NCBI RefSeq assembly: GCF_047495875.1
Contig: NC_092474.1
Coordinates: 15,683,351 to 15,747,350 of the forward strand
DNA: 64,000 bases
Source of the DNA: Pithys albifrons albifrons
Taxonomy: Eukaryota > Chordata > Aves > Passeriformes > Thamnophilidae
Direction: 5' to 3'
Positions within the stretch are counted from its first letter, which is position 1, and the number at the start of each line of letters is the position of its first letter. Below the pieces are notes generated by a model that was not told where the DNA came from, ran no database searches, and worked only from the letters and a program-made list of their open reading frames with translations. A program made the translations under genes and the position numbers. Below are positions 29,163 through 40,567 of the stretch, piece by piece.

Positions 29163-29391
29163 AACTGAGCAGGGATGGTGGCAAGGCCCTGTCTCGGCAG
29201 AGCACAGGCCCAAGGGGAAGAGCAAAAGAGACAGAAGCTCCACCTCCCTCTCTTTTATACTTCTTGATGCTTCTTGATGATGTCAGATGATAAGAAATAC
29301 CTGTTTGGTTGCTCGTCACTTCTAATCTCTGTCACATCCTCTGGGCCTGATGAATTGAGGCCTGGCTGAAACTAAAGCTAAAACTACCACA
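29163..29391 (-). mobile_element. LTR fragment
   Basis: Minus-strand TGTGGTAGTTTTAGC with GATGTGACAGAGATTAG and a TATAAAAGAGAGG box resembles the LTR at 1,761-2,476 in its first bases. Its downstream end abuts the CR1 tail, so it is probably truncated. Confidence 0.55.
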
Positions 29392-29400
29392 CCCCATTAC

Positions 29401-30028
29401 TGTCCTAGTTCAGCAGGAGGGACCAGCTAACCCTGTGTGTGGGTGATCAAAGCTGTGTATTCTACCCCCTCTATTCATTCCCCAAGGTCAATGGGCCATT
29501 AGCAGCAGCTGCCCAGGGAGCCATTAGCACCTTCACACCCAGCCTGAGGGGGGCGGAGCTGCTAATGGGCCATCAACAGTTCAACACCCCCTGGCTCCCA
29601 GAGTTAATCACCCATTGTGTGAGTCCCCGCCCAGGGGGAGAGACTGGGTGCTCCCTGAGGGTACATAAGTGGTGGGTAAGAAGACCTCAGGAACTTCTCG
29701 TCAGATCCAGAGCAGCAGCAGGACCTTGACAGGAGGAGATCCCCGCTCTCGCCCAGACCACAGCCCTCGCCTGCACCAACAGGTTTTTCTTTTCCTTTTG
29801 CTCTGGACTGGGGAGAACCACAGGGGTCTCAGCACAAGGGCAAACAAACCCCCTTGGGTTTGTGCCCCAGGACACTGGGTTATACTGCTGGGGTTTTGTG
29901 AGTTGAAAGCAATTTCCCTTGTGTGTCAGTGTTGTTATTGTAATATTATTATTAAATTTTAGCTCTGACTTATAATCTCTCTCGTGGTGAGTTCATTTCC
30001 CCTGCTGGTTCACCTTTAAACCAGTACA
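29401..30028 (+). mobile_element. Solo LTR with 5-bp target duplication ATTAC
   Basis: It starts TGTCCTAGTTCAGCAGG and ends AAACCAGTACA, 628 bp, flanked by ATTAC at 29,396-29,400 and 30,029-30,033. ATTAAA lies near 29,951. A 5-bp duplication is typical of ERVL-type elements. A diverged relative lies in the opposite orientation at 51,671-52,393. Confidence 0.93.
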
Positions 30029-30033
30029 ATTAC

Positions 30034-31134
30034 ATTCTATTCTCAAGCTCCATTTCTATGATGGTTTGGTGTAGATTTTACATACTGAGAAATGACTTAA
30101 AAAATTCCAGGGATCTTGCTTTGAACTCACCAGATCCTGGAACTCAGATCTCCTCAAATAATATTTTGGGTGTCACTGGAGTCCTCAGGGTCCTGGAACC
30201 CGTGGACCATCCACACCTTTGTCCCACCTGGGTCATCAATAATTGTCACCAAAAGCCACCAGGAAGGAATGAGACCCTCCAACCTCCCCTTTGAAGTGTC
30301 TGTGAGTCAGACATTCCTTTGTTCTAGGCAGAGACAGGGAGAGAATCTTTCCAGCTCCATACAAGTCCTTCCAAGACTTTTCCCATATTTATGCATTTTA
30401 GCAAACAAAGAAATTAACATTCATGTCTTCTAAGCTATACAGTTCTCTTCATTAATTAGTATTCTATCCTTTATTGGCTGTTTTGGTCAACATTCTTTAG
30501 TGTTTTTATCATTCTACCTGAGACAGAGTCTCCAACTCTCAGGCTGAAATGTCTTTGTTAATCTCCTCTGTACCTTCTGCTTGCTCCAAAATGAGGGACC
30601 ATAAATTTATGATCCCAGATGTCCAATCTTCACCTCCCTCAGGCTTCTCTTTACTGCAGCTCCTCAGAGCCAGTCCAGGGAAACTCAAAGCTTTGGGGCT
30701 TTAAAGACCAAACTGATGAGAGTCTGTGAGAAGTAACGCAGCCAACGATTGCCACTAATTAAAAAGGTAGGAAAGTTGTATAATTTCCAACACTGTGAGT
30801 AACTGAGAAGGGGCTTGTGGGGGCTGGGCTGGGATGTGAAGAAACCAAAGTCCAACTGGGAGAAGATCTGCGGAGTCCGGGGATGTCGGAAAGGCACATT
30901 GAGGGGGCTTGGGGTGTCCTGGGAGGGCTGGGGGCATTTGGGAGGAAGCTTATGGTGTCCTGAGGGGGCTGGGAGGGAGCGTTGGTGGTTCCTGGTGGGG
31001 CTGAGAGGGGCTTTGGGGGGTCCTGGAGGGCTGGGTAGGGACTGGAAGGAGGTTCCAGAAGATCCTGGGTGGGCTGGAGTGACTGGGCAGATGTTTGGGG
31101 GAGGTCCTGGGAGGCCTGTGGGAGATTTTAGGGG
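30034..31134. other. Unrecognised; G-rich from about 30,880
   Basis: The first part shows no recognisable feature. About 30,880-31,134 is a degenerate G-run tract (GGTCCTGGGAGGGCTGGG-like), reminiscent of introns of bird MHC class II beta genes. That reading is inference. Confidence 0.4.
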
Positions 31135-31340
31135 GTCCTTCCTCCCCGGAGCTGCCGCCAGACGCCCCCCAAAATGCTGCCGGGGGTCGGGTCTCCGTGT
31201 CGGGGTTTGTCCTTCTGGGCTGGGGCTTCTCCCTGTGCCACAAGGGCAGGGGGTCACCGGGGCCGCGTGTCACCCCCTCCCCTGCTGTCCCTCTGCCCCC
31301 ACCCGGCTGCTCCCAGTGTTCCCAGTAAAGCTTCCCAGTT
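31135..31340 (+). pseudogene. Possible MHC class II beta tail (transmembrane exon and 3' end)
   Basis: The plus strand reads ELPPDAPQN, then KMLPGVG in one frame and SGFVLLGWGFSL in another, in the order of the connecting peptide and membrane span of bird class II beta chains. A CAGTAAAGC tail follows. The frame change and the absence of peptide-binding and Ig exons make it a relic at best. The G-rich DNA upstream fits the intron style of those genes. The match rests on family knowledge and a short stretch, so it may be chance. Confidence 0.35.
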
Positions 31341-31399
31341 CTCCCCAGTCCCGGTCACTGGGGGTGCCTGGGGTGGATCAGTCAGAGAAGGCCCCGAAT

Positions 31400-32560
31400 C
31401 ATTTTCCAGCCAATCAGAGCGCGCGGCGCTGATGACTCCGCAGTTGCCAGGCAGACCCGCAGCGCCCCGCGCTCCCCACCCCGAGCCCACCCGCGCCTCC
31501 CCCTCGCCCCCAGCGCCCCCCGGGATGGCAATGTGGGGCGGGGGGAGGTGGGGGCTCCCAGGCCGGGTCCCCTCGCACTGTCCCGGCCGTGGCGGCTGCG
31601 GCGGGGGCCGAGTGCGGGCGGGAGCGGCCAAGAGCCCTGCGCTGCCCCATCCCGAGCTGCCCCAGCTGCATCCCTGCTCCTCCCGCGGGGGGCGGCGGGG
31701 CTGGGGGCAAGGGGGGTCCGGGGAGGGGCGCTGGGCTTGGGGGGAGGAGGAGAAGGGCTGGAGGGGGCGGGACTGTGGAGCGGAGAAGTGGCAGGAGAGG
31801 AGGGACAGAGCAGGGGGAGGAGCCGGGACAGGGCACACAGAGAGGACGAAGCACCGCGTGGTGGGCGCTCGGTGTCGGAAGGTCAGTGTGGGGCGGGGGG
31901 GCGAGAGCGGTTTTGGGGCCCCTCGGGTGGTCCGGGAGGGAACCCCCGGACCCGCGGAGTGGGGATAGCGGAGAGGGGCGATAGCAGAGCTGGGGGAGCC
32001 CCGGAATGGTGGAATTGGGGGGCAGGAGCACAGAGGGAGCCCCGGGCCCCTTAAACGGGGATCCCGGAGAGGGAGAAGCCCCGGCAGTGTGGAAAGGAGG
32101 GGGAGCAGCAATGCAGGGGGGAGGTGGGACCCCCAAGAGCCTGGAGAAGGCGAGATCCGAAAGAGGAAGGAGCCGTGGGATTCCCGGGATCCCCGGCAGC
32201 CCGGAGAGGATGGGACGGGATCTCCAGTACAAGTGGGACCCTCAGCAGTGCAGACAGAGGGACCCCCATAACCCCGTCGTGGAGAGTTCAGAGAGGAGCA
32301 GCTGCTGGGAGGGTTGTTTGGGGCTGAATTTCGGTGTTTTGGAGGTATTTAGGGACACAAGTTTAGAGGCGGCGGAGACAGAGGGCGGGACTCGGGACGG
32401 CTGCGGGGAGAGGTGAGGGGAGATCGGCAAGTTTGGGGGGCTTTTGGGGACTCAGGGCAGGTTTTCGGGGTCCCACAGGAGCCACTCATCCCCTACAGAC
32501 CCCCGGGACTCCCCGGCGCCGTGTTGGCTGTGAAAGTGAAGGTGGAGAAGCCGAGTAAGC
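31400..32560 (+). promoter_or_regulatory. CpG island with first exon of a zinc-finger-type gene, left paralogous copy
   Basis: A dense CpG block. 32,360-32,560 is clearly paralogous to 44,195-43,990 read in reverse: a GGAGGGCGGGACTCGG block, then GCCGTGTTGGC, then GAGAAGCCGA followed by GTAAGCCCC. The right copy is the presumed non-coding first exon and donor of the C2H2 gene at 40,568-41,475. In this copy the downstream gene body is missing. Open frames across the island are compositional. Confidence 0.55.
31410..31451 (-). promoter_or_regulatory. MHC class II-type X-X2-Y module
   Basis: On the minus strand, CCTGGCAACTGCGG (X1, RFX half-site, 31,438-31,451) is followed by AGTCATCA (X2, CRE-like, 31,430-31,437) and CTGATTGG (Y, NF-Y, 31,410-31,417). 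From the start of X1 to the start of Y is 34 bases, the same as in the well-known HLA-DRA promoter. This module recruits RFX, CREB, NF-Y and CIITA. I see no coding exon downstream on the minus strand. Confidence 0.5.
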
Positions 32561-32896
32561 CCCTCCTCCATCCCGGGATTGCCGTCAGGTCCTTCCCACC
32601 ACCACCCCAAAAAAAACCCTGAGATCCCAAATCCCTCACCTGGGACCCCGAAAACCCTCTCAGAATGCCAGGATGACCCAAATCCCCTCCTGGACCTGCC
32701 AGAGCCCCTCAAAACACCCCAGGGACCACTCCCTCCTCCCCCCCCAAATCCCCAAGACTGCCCTAGAGACCCACAAAATATCCCAGAGGACCACCCAGAG
32801 ACCCCAAAACACGGCAGAGACCCCCTGCAAAATTTCTTTCAGACCCTCCAAACCACCCTGAGACCACCCAACTCCCCCCTCAGGTGTCCCCGAATT
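32561..32896 (+). other. C-rich intron-like sequence, paralogous to 43,860-43,990 reversed
   Basis: Degenerate CCCCAAAACCC text follows the donor in both copies (for instance CACCTGGGACCCC). No coding signal. Confidence 0.55.
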
Positions 32897-33386
32897 CACA
32901 GAATCATAGAATGGATTGGATTGGAAAAGACCTCCGAGATCATCAAGTCCTACCCTTGGTCCAACTCCAGTCCCTTTACCAGATCATGGCACTCAGTGCC
33001 ATGGCCAAGCTCAGCTGAAAAACCTCCAGGGATGGGGAATCCACCCCCTCTCTGGGCAGCCCATTCCAATCTCTGAGCACTCTCTCTGGAAAGAATTTTT
33101 TTCTGATCTCCAACTTCAATTTCCCCTGTCAGAGCTTGAGCCCATCGTGCCCCCTTGTCCTATTGCTGAGTGCCTGGGAGAAGAGACCAACCCCCACCTG
33201 GCCAGAACTTCTCTTCAGGCAGTTCCAGACAGTGATGAGGTCACCTCTGAGCCTCCTCTTCTCCAGGCTGAACACCCCCAGCTCCCTCAGCCTCTCCCCA
33301 CAGCACTTGTGCTCCAGTCCCTTCTCCAGCCTTGTTGCTCTTCTCTGGACCCACTCCAGCCCCTCAAGATCTTTCCTGAACTGAAC
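32897..33386 (-). mobile_element. CR1 fragment
   Basis: On the plus strand it begins CACAGAATCATAGAATGG, the reversed CR1 tail. It covers the last ~490 bp of the family and matches the antisense of 11,380-11,861. It sits exactly at the deletion junction of the left zinc-finger block. Confidence 0.93.
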
Positions 33387-33399
33387 ATCTGGGGGTTGT

Positions 33400-33719
33400 T
33401 CTTGCTGTTTTCAACCAAATGTTGGGGGTATTAATGGCTCTTGGGAGTTCCCCCCTCATTCTGGGGCTTGCAGTGCCCCCTGGCTCCACTGGTGCCTGAG
33501 AGGGGTTATAATCCCTATTTCTGAGGTTCCCTAATTCTGAGATGTTACAAGCAGCCAGTGAGGGATCGAATCTGGATGCACATCCCACCTGCAGGAGGGT
33601 GTTCCCGCTTTCCTCCAGGCATCTTACTGTGGGTCTGGGACCCCTCCCCACTCTGGTGGCACCCACAGTTCTTTTTGGGAAATGAGGCTCCTCATGCACT
33701 GGGACCAGCCCAGCTGGTG
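33400..33719 (-). repeat. Inverted paralogue of 38,650-38,980
   Basis: Both copies share, among others, CATCCCACCTGCAGGAGGGTG (here) or its reverse (there), and adjoining CR1 text. This marks the 3' flank of the duplicated zinc-finger block. Confidence 0.75.
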
Positions 33720-34232
33720 TCACAGAATCCCAGAATATGCTGATAGGGAAGTGACCCCCAAGGATCATGGAGTCCAACCCTCACCCTGCACAGGCCCATC
33801 CCCAGGAATCACAGCCTGTGGCCCAGATGACCATCCAAACCCTCCTGGAGCTCTGTCAGCTTTGGGGCTGTGCCCACTGCCCTGGGCACTCTGTTCAGTG
33901 CCCACCACCCTGTGGGGGAAGAACCTCTTTGTAAGATCCAACCTAAGCCTGCCCTGACACAACTCCAGCCATTCCCTGGGTGCTGTCCCTGGTCCCCACA
34001 GAGCAGAGGTCAGGGCCTGCCCCTCCTCTGCCCCTGCCCAGGAAGTTGTACCTGCAATGAGGTGGCCCCTCAGTCTCCTCTTGTTCAGCTGAACACACCA
34101 AGTGCCCTCAGCTGCTCCTCACACGCTGCCCCTGCAGGCCCTTGCCCCTCTTGGTTGCCTCCTTTGGACACTCTCCAATGGCTCAATCTCTTCCTTCTGT
34201 TGTGGTTCCCCAAATTTCCCCAATATTTCAGG
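33720..34232 (-). mobile_element. CR1 fragment, second subfamily
   Basis: It starts CACAGAATCCCAGAATATG and has the text GGATCATGGAGTCCAACCC and CAGGCCCATCCCC, a reversed CR1 3' region distinct from the 9,153 copy. Confidence 0.75.
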
Positions 34233-34261
34233 TGAGGGAACTGCCAGGGCTGTGTGATGTG

Positions 34262-34480
34262 GTCTGAGAGTGCCCAGGGGACACTGTGACACTGCAGGGC
34301 CTCCTGGAACCCAGGGGACACTGTGACACTGCAGGGCCCAGGGGACACTGTGACACTGCAGGGCCTGATGGAACCCAGGGGACATGGTGACACTGCAGAG
34401 CACAGGGCACACTGTGACACTGCAGGCACAGGGCACACGGTGACACTGCAGAGCCCATGGCACACTGTCACACACACAGA
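34262..34480. repeat. Short tandem array around GGGACACTGTGACACTGCAG
   Basis: About eight imperfect repeats of 24-50 bp. Frames through it are repeat-driven. Confidence 0.8.
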
Positions 34481-34879
34481 ACCAGCCAGCCCTGCCCGGC
34501 CCTCAGCAGCAGCACAGAGGGCACTGCCCACCCCTGGCGCCCCTGGTGCCACGAGAGGAGCCCAATTGGCCTCTCTGTGTCCAGCAGCAAAGGCAGACAC
34601 AGCCCTGGCACAAGGGGCAGCTGCAGCTGCTCCTCCCTGTGCCCAGCAGGGCACACACACGCACCCCCCAGCACAGCAGGAGGCACATCCAGCTGCTCCT
34701 GAGCCAGCACAGGCACAGCCCCTGTGCCCCTCCAGGCCTGCACAGCTCCCTCTGTCCCGCCATCACCTCGGGCAGCTGCCCTGCAGCTCTGGGGCTGCTC
34801 CCTGCGACTTCTCATCCTGAAACTGGAGATCGGGACTCCAGTCGATCCCTTCTCTGCTCCCACTCATGCTGGGGGCAAA
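34481..34879. other. GC-rich, nothing recognised
   Basis: No gene signal that survives a check of both strands. Confidence 0.35.
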
Positions 34880-36470
34880 TGCCCTGTAGGGTGGGTGCAG
34901 CAATGGCAGCGGCAGAACTGGCAGCACAGGGGCAAACCCATCTGGGCTGCTGCCTTGTGGCAAAGGGCTCAGTGCCGGGGTGGAGCACCTGCTGTGAAGG
35001 TGTGTCCTGGGGGTGCTCCTGTACCCAAGAGTCAGGCCCCTGAAGAACAGCAGAACAACCAGCAGGTGGGTCAGGCTGCTGCCATTGAAGGGGCTCGGGT
35101 GCATTGGCATTGGCAGCACAAGGGGAATTATTTCTGGCTCCCTGGGCCCAGGACACCTCGGGCCATAAAGGCAGAGATGGAACATATGGATGGGCTTGTG
35201 ATTGAGGGGTGGGCTTGGCCATGGGCACTGTTGCACAGGGTATCCATGAATGTGAAATGTGCTGCAGTTACACAGGCCAAGCAGGTGGAGCCTCTCTGGG
35301 CTGGAGGACGATGGCTGGAATAGAAATAAGGGCAGGCCTGGCAGACTGACCGGATCACACTGCCCCAAATGCCCCCACAGCAAAGGCCACGTGCTTATGG
35401 TGCTGGAAACAAGCACAGGAAGGCTGGAAACATCCCCTGTGCCCCACGGCACTGCCTGGAACACTGTCCTGGGCCTGGAGGAGGGAATGTAATGGTGACA
35501 TGGAACCCCTGAAAGAACTGAATCAGACCATGGGACTCATTTCCAAAACAACCTGACAGACACCTGGGCCAAAGAAACTGGCCCTGAGTGGGTGAATCCC
35601 ATCCCCTGCCATGCAGCAGCCTCTGGGAAGATCCAAGGGTGCAATGGACAGGAAAAGAGCACAGTGGGTGGTGGGACCTGCAAGCATTGGGATGCACATT
35701 TAGCAGAGTCCACCTGGTCAGTCCACACTGGGCATCTGACCATTTGTCTGGGCCTGCACAGTGAAAACTTTAAGGTTCTGTAGAAACGGAAAAAGTTTCT
35801 GTAGTGCCCATTAAAACACGCTGGAAAAACAGTCTGGGTTGTTTCTGCCTCAGGCCAAGGCAAACCCACCCAGGGGTTGCTTTTGCTCAAGCCCCTGGAT
35901 GCACTTGGGGGGTGATGTGGGAGGAGGGGAACTCTGGTGTGTGCCTTGAGGGGATTGGATTTGGGCTGAGAACGGCCAATGGATTAATGGCATGACATTG
36001 ATAACTACCCAACACTGGGCATTACCCCTTCTGTGGTGGCTGGGTGGGCATCACCCCCCTGAGCACCTCATGCCATCAATCTCACCCACAGCTGTTCTGG
36101 GCATCTCAGCCTTGATTTTCCTCTGATCGTTGCCCTCACCCCAAGGCAGAGGGAACTGTTCTAAAACTGGCCTAGTGCAGCAGTGCTGGAATCAGAACTG
36201 GCTCAAATGTGCAACCTGCAACAATCCAGCACCTCACACCACCTTTCCTGCTTGAGAGACTGTTCCCAGGGATGGAGGCCAAAGTCATGGCCTGATGAAT
36301 TCAACAGATATTTTTGTGACCATTTCATGAACCCCTGACAGAGCTGTTCCATTCCCTAAGGGAGTGATGTCTGTGTGTGTGTCAGTCAAGAGAGAACTGG
36401 GGAAGGTGATGGGGAATTGGAAGTGTGAGACTTGGCATGACGTAAATGGGATGGAGTAAGGGCTGGATAT
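34880..36470 (+). pseudogene. ERVL pol (integrase end) and 3' internal region
   Basis: Split over frames, the plus strand gives ERVL integrase text: LMVLETSTGRLETSPVPHGTA, EWVNPIPCHAAASGKIQG, KHWDAHLAEST and WKNSLGCF followed by GVAFAQAPGCTWGVM. A non-coding tail follows and runs into the LTR at 36,471. Multiple frame changes are present. The 5' half of the element is missing. This family is widespread in birds. Confidence 0.8.
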
Positions 36471-37048
36471 TGTCCTGCTTTCAGCTGGGATGGAGTTAAT
36501 TTCCCCTCAGTAGCTGTTGCAGTGTCATGTTTTGGATTCAGAAGGAGAATAATGTTGATAACACACTGATGTTTTGCTGTTGCTAAGTCATGTTTATACT
36601 AAGTCGAAGACTCTGTTTTGTTGTTTCCTTTCTGTCTCCTGCTCTGCCATGAGGAGGTTCCCAAAAGAATAAAGCTGGGAGAGCTGACCTGACCTGGCCA
36701 AAGGGATATTCCACAGCACAGCACATAATGCCTGGCACATAAACTAAGGAGAGTGACCTGGAAGGGGCTGATGTGGGTTTGGGAGGGGGAGTCTGGCATC
36801 AGTCAGGGAGTGGTGAGCATGTGCATTGTGCATCACTTTTTTTCCCCTCTTTTATTATCATTACTATTGTTATTTGCCATTATTATTGTCCTTTACTTTG
36901 TTTTCAATTCTTTAACTGTTCTTACCTAAAGCTACAAGGTTCACCTTGATTGTCCTCCCCATTCCACTGGGCTGGAGGGGGGAGAGAGGGGAGGCTGAGG
37001 GAGTGTCTGTGTGGGGCTTCACCTCCAGCTGGGCCCCAAACCAGGACA
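36471..37048 (+). mobile_element. ERVL 3' LTR
   Basis: It starts TGTCCTGCTTTCAGCTGGGA and contains ATGTTGATAACACACTGATG and GGCCAAAGGGATATTCCA, typical of bird ERVL LTRs, and ends AAACCAGGACA. No matching 5' LTR lies in the window and no target duplication is visible. Confidence 0.85.
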
Positions 37049-38454
37049 CCAGGGAGCTCTCCCTGCAGGCAAAGAAATGCTCACTTGCTCTTCCTCCAGG
37101 ACATCCCCTTCCCCAGGTGAGTGTGTCCACTCCAGCCTGAGCAGTCGGTCCTGGGTCCCACCCTGTGATCCCTGCAGGGCCCTGAGCTGGAAGTGCTCCC
37201 TCCCTGCAGAGGGAGGGGCTGTGCTGTCCTGGGGCCATATCACAGGAACAAAGGGAAAGAAACTTGAGGAAAAGCAAAGGACAGGGAGCAATGAAGACAG
37301 ACTCCTCTGACAAAGTCACACCAGTTTTCAGATAAATCTCCCCCAGACAGAAATGCATTTCCTTCTCTGGTCTGCGCTGGCTGAGGGTGGTGTGAGCAGC
37401 AGGAGCTCTGCCCATGTGCTGCCAAGGCCTCAGCTTTGCTCTGCTGCACTGGGGACATGGAGCTGCTTTGTGACAGCTCTGACCACCATGAGGCAGGTCA
37501 AATGTAACCCACCTTTTATAAAAATACCAGCCTTTGTCCCCCTGACTTTGCAGCAGAGAGGCTGAACGTGTCCTTACAATCATTGTATCTGTGATCTATA
37601 TTTTAAACCATCATACTTGGGGACTGTTCTTTCTAGGGTTACCAATTTTCTTCTTTAGATAGAAAATATGGAAAGCCTTGAGACAAGACATGAGGCAAAG
37701 GGGCTCAGCTCTCTGTGGCTCAGAGCAGAGCCAGGAGAGCTGCAGTGTCCATCACTCTGTTCCTCATCTGCTCTGAGCTTTTCCTGGTGCTGCATTCACA
37801 TTGATTTCACACCAAGAAATCTTGGAAAACAACCCCACAAGTGTCTGTGCTGTGCTGAGAGCAGGGCAGTGCTGCTTCCAAGGGCAGATCTGGGACATCT
37901 CCTCAGTGCTGGCCCAGAGGAGATGCTGGGATGGACAGAGCAGGACACGAGCCCAGCTGGAGAGAAGGCCCTGGTTTATTCACCTCTTGGAGAAGGAGAT
38001 TTGCAGTTTCAGTGCCTCCTCCTGAAATGAGATCTTATTTTGTATGTGCCATTGCCCAGCCAGACATACCAGGCCAGAGAATTGAAAGAACAGGATGCTT
38101 CCCTTCCATGTAGGTCCTGCTTTAATGTCCTCCCTAAAATGGTTCCTGGGAACTGTCTGGGGTTGATGTGGGGGCTGTGAGCAGTCCCGAGCCCTGCAGC
38201 AGCCCCTGAGTGAGACAAGGAGCCCTCCCAGGGGCTGCTCCTTCCCCCCAGCCCTGTCAGCAGCTCCCTGGGCCGGCTGAGCTGCCCCTGGCAGGCAGCA
38301 GGGTCCCTGCCCCAGCACAGCGCCCTGGGCTGCAGGACCCTGCTCTGCCCCACAGCCCTGGGCACCCCTGGCTGCACCTCCCGGCTCCACAGCTACTCCA
38401 AAGTGCCCCCCAACAGCCCCCTCCTCACACATCCCATCAGCTGGGGCTGGGCCA
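37049..38454. other. Unrecognised, partly GC-rich
   Basis: No repeat or gene identified. 38,200-38,450 is GC-rich without a convincing exon. Confidence 0.35.
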
Positions 38455-38980
38455 GCTTTAAGTGATGCCTCTGGAAGCTCCCCAGGGCAGTGGGCACAGC
38501 CCCAAGGCTGACAGAGCTCCAGGAGTGTTTGGATGATGCTCTGGGGCACAGGAGGGGACTCTTGGGGATGGGCCTGTGCAGGGCTGAGGGTTGGACTCCA
38601 TGATCCTTGGGGGTCCCTTCCAACCTGGCATATCCTGGGATTCTCTGACACCAGCTGGGCTGGTCCCAGTGCACAAGGAGCCTCATCCCTCAGAAAGAAC
38701 TGTGGGTGCCCCCAATGTGGGGAGGGGTCCTAGCCCCACCCCAGCAGGCCTGGAAGAAGGGGGGACACCCTCCTGCAGGTGGGATGTGCATCAATTGTGG
38801 GTCCTCCACAAGTCACTTGTAACACTTCAGAATTGAGGATTAGAACCCTCCTCAGCCCCCAGTGGAGCCAGGGGGTCCCTGCAAACCCCAGAGTGAGGGG
38901 GGGACTCCCAAGAGCCATATAGAAGCCCTAAAAATTGGTTTAAAACAGCAGAATTTTTCTGTCAATTGAGTCATCTCATC
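38455..38980 (+). repeat. Inverted paralogue of 33,400-33,900, including a CR1 tail
   Basis: 38,455-38,650 is a plus-strand CR1 3' end (GGATGATGCTCTGGGGCAC, ending TGGGATTCTCTGAC). The rest matches the flank of the left zinc-finger block in reverse. Confidence 0.75.
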
Positions 38981-39965
38981 CCCCCCGACTGAGAGAGGTT
39001 CAACTCAGCCCAAGAAAAAAAGGAACGAAACCCTCAAAAGATATTCAAAGCCCCCTGAATTGATGCAAATCAGCAGGATCCCCTCAAAAAGAGCTCCCTG
39101 TGTCCCTTCCTGTGGGGCCCCACTCCAAGTGCTGATGTCACACATCCCCCACACTCCCTCACAGTACCCCCCTCAGGACAGGAGGGCACCCCACAAGCTC
39201 CCTCAGTTTTTCCACACACCCCATCTCATGTTTCCCAAACCCCAACCCATTCGCCTCCAAGTCCCATCCAACACTCCCAATCCCCATCCAAGCCCTCCAA
39301 TTTCAACTCACCCCTCCTGGGCTTGTAGTCCCACCTGTCCCATTGCTGACTCTCCACAGGTGGGTTCAATTTGGATTAAACCATTCTGGGATGGGATTGA
39401 GTCATTTCAAGTTGGCATGGAGCCATTTTGGGGTGGGATTGAGGTGTTATGAGCTGACAGATCAATCCCTCTCAGATACTGGACTGCAAAATGATGGAGA
39501 AATGTCAGTCGGTCTGGACACCTCCAATTTTGGGGAAAACTCTCCCAAATCCCCACAGAACCCTGAAATCTTTTGGAATATCACTTTGAACCCCAAATTC
39601 GTGCCCCAGTTCCCAGGAAAATGGTGGAAATTCAGATGTCTGTTCAATTTCCTTATTTTAACTCCAATTTCAGGTGATTTGAAGGGATGAAGATGGATCA
39701 AATAAAATAAAAAAAAACCAAAAAATGAATCATGTGAATGTGCATGAGGTTGGGTTGGGTGCCCACAGAGAGGCAGAGCCACAGAGAACTGGAATTATGG
39801 AATTACTGAGTTTAGAAAACTCAGTAATGGTGTTCTGAAACACCATTCAGGATTCCTTGAGGCCAGAAGAAGAACTAAGGGTATGGAGCAGGGGAGATTT
39901 TTAGATTCAAAAGTCAGCAAATCCCCCTTCCCAATGTATTTCCCACTTCAGTCTGGGTCCCCATA
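38981..39965. other. Flank of the zinc-finger gene
   Basis: No gene recognised. 39,880-39,965 continues as a paralogue of 45,310-45,390. Confidence 0.4.
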
Positions 39966-40409
39966 TGTGATGGTTTTGACGTGGCAAAATACCAAGTAAT
40001 CATTTCAGAGGCAAAGTCTTCTCTTCTGTCCCCAAAAACCAAACCACAGGACATAGTTCAGCAGAACATAGTATATTAAACAGAAAATAAAATAGAAACC
40101 AAATAAAATACAAACTACACACTAAGAATAAAAGGTAGCAAGAACAAACAAGAAATAAATTTCAACTTCCCCAGTATCTTGGTCTCTCCCCAGGAACTCT
40201 GCAATGCCAACAAACTCCTTGCTCATCCGGAAAGAAGAAGAAGGAAAATCCCTCCTCCCTCTCTCCTATCTGAGATGATGTCAGAATATGGGATGCAATA
40301 GAGTTGGCCAGTAGGAGTCAGCTGGGCTGACCCAGCTCGAGTCAGTTGATTGTCCAAGCCTTGCTCTAAAAACTAAAGCCTAAACCTGGGCCTAACTAAA
40401 CCCATGACA
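39966..40409 (-). mobile_element. Solo LTR with 5-bp target duplication CCATA
   Basis: On the plus strand it runs from TGTGATGG to CCATGACA (444 bp), and CCATA lies on both sides (39,961-39,965; 40,410-40,414). The paralogous sequence at about 45,390 reads straight through without it, an empty site. It lies 158 bp beyond the stop of the zinc-finger gene. Confidence 0.92.
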
Positions 40410-40567
40410 CCATAGATGTTCCTTCCCCTGTGTTAATTCAAGTACCCACGGAGAACCAGGAGGATGTGGAGACCACCAACCAGGGGTCTTCCAAATGTGG
40501 GTCACAAGGAATGTGGGTGATAGAGATGGAGCAGCAGATGAAGCTTTTCCCACAGTCGGGGCTTCCC

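Noticed and set aside
31254..32232. Frames of 200-285 codons in the CpG island
   Set aside because: Present on both strands at once with Pro/Gly/Arg-rich text, no domains; composition artefact.
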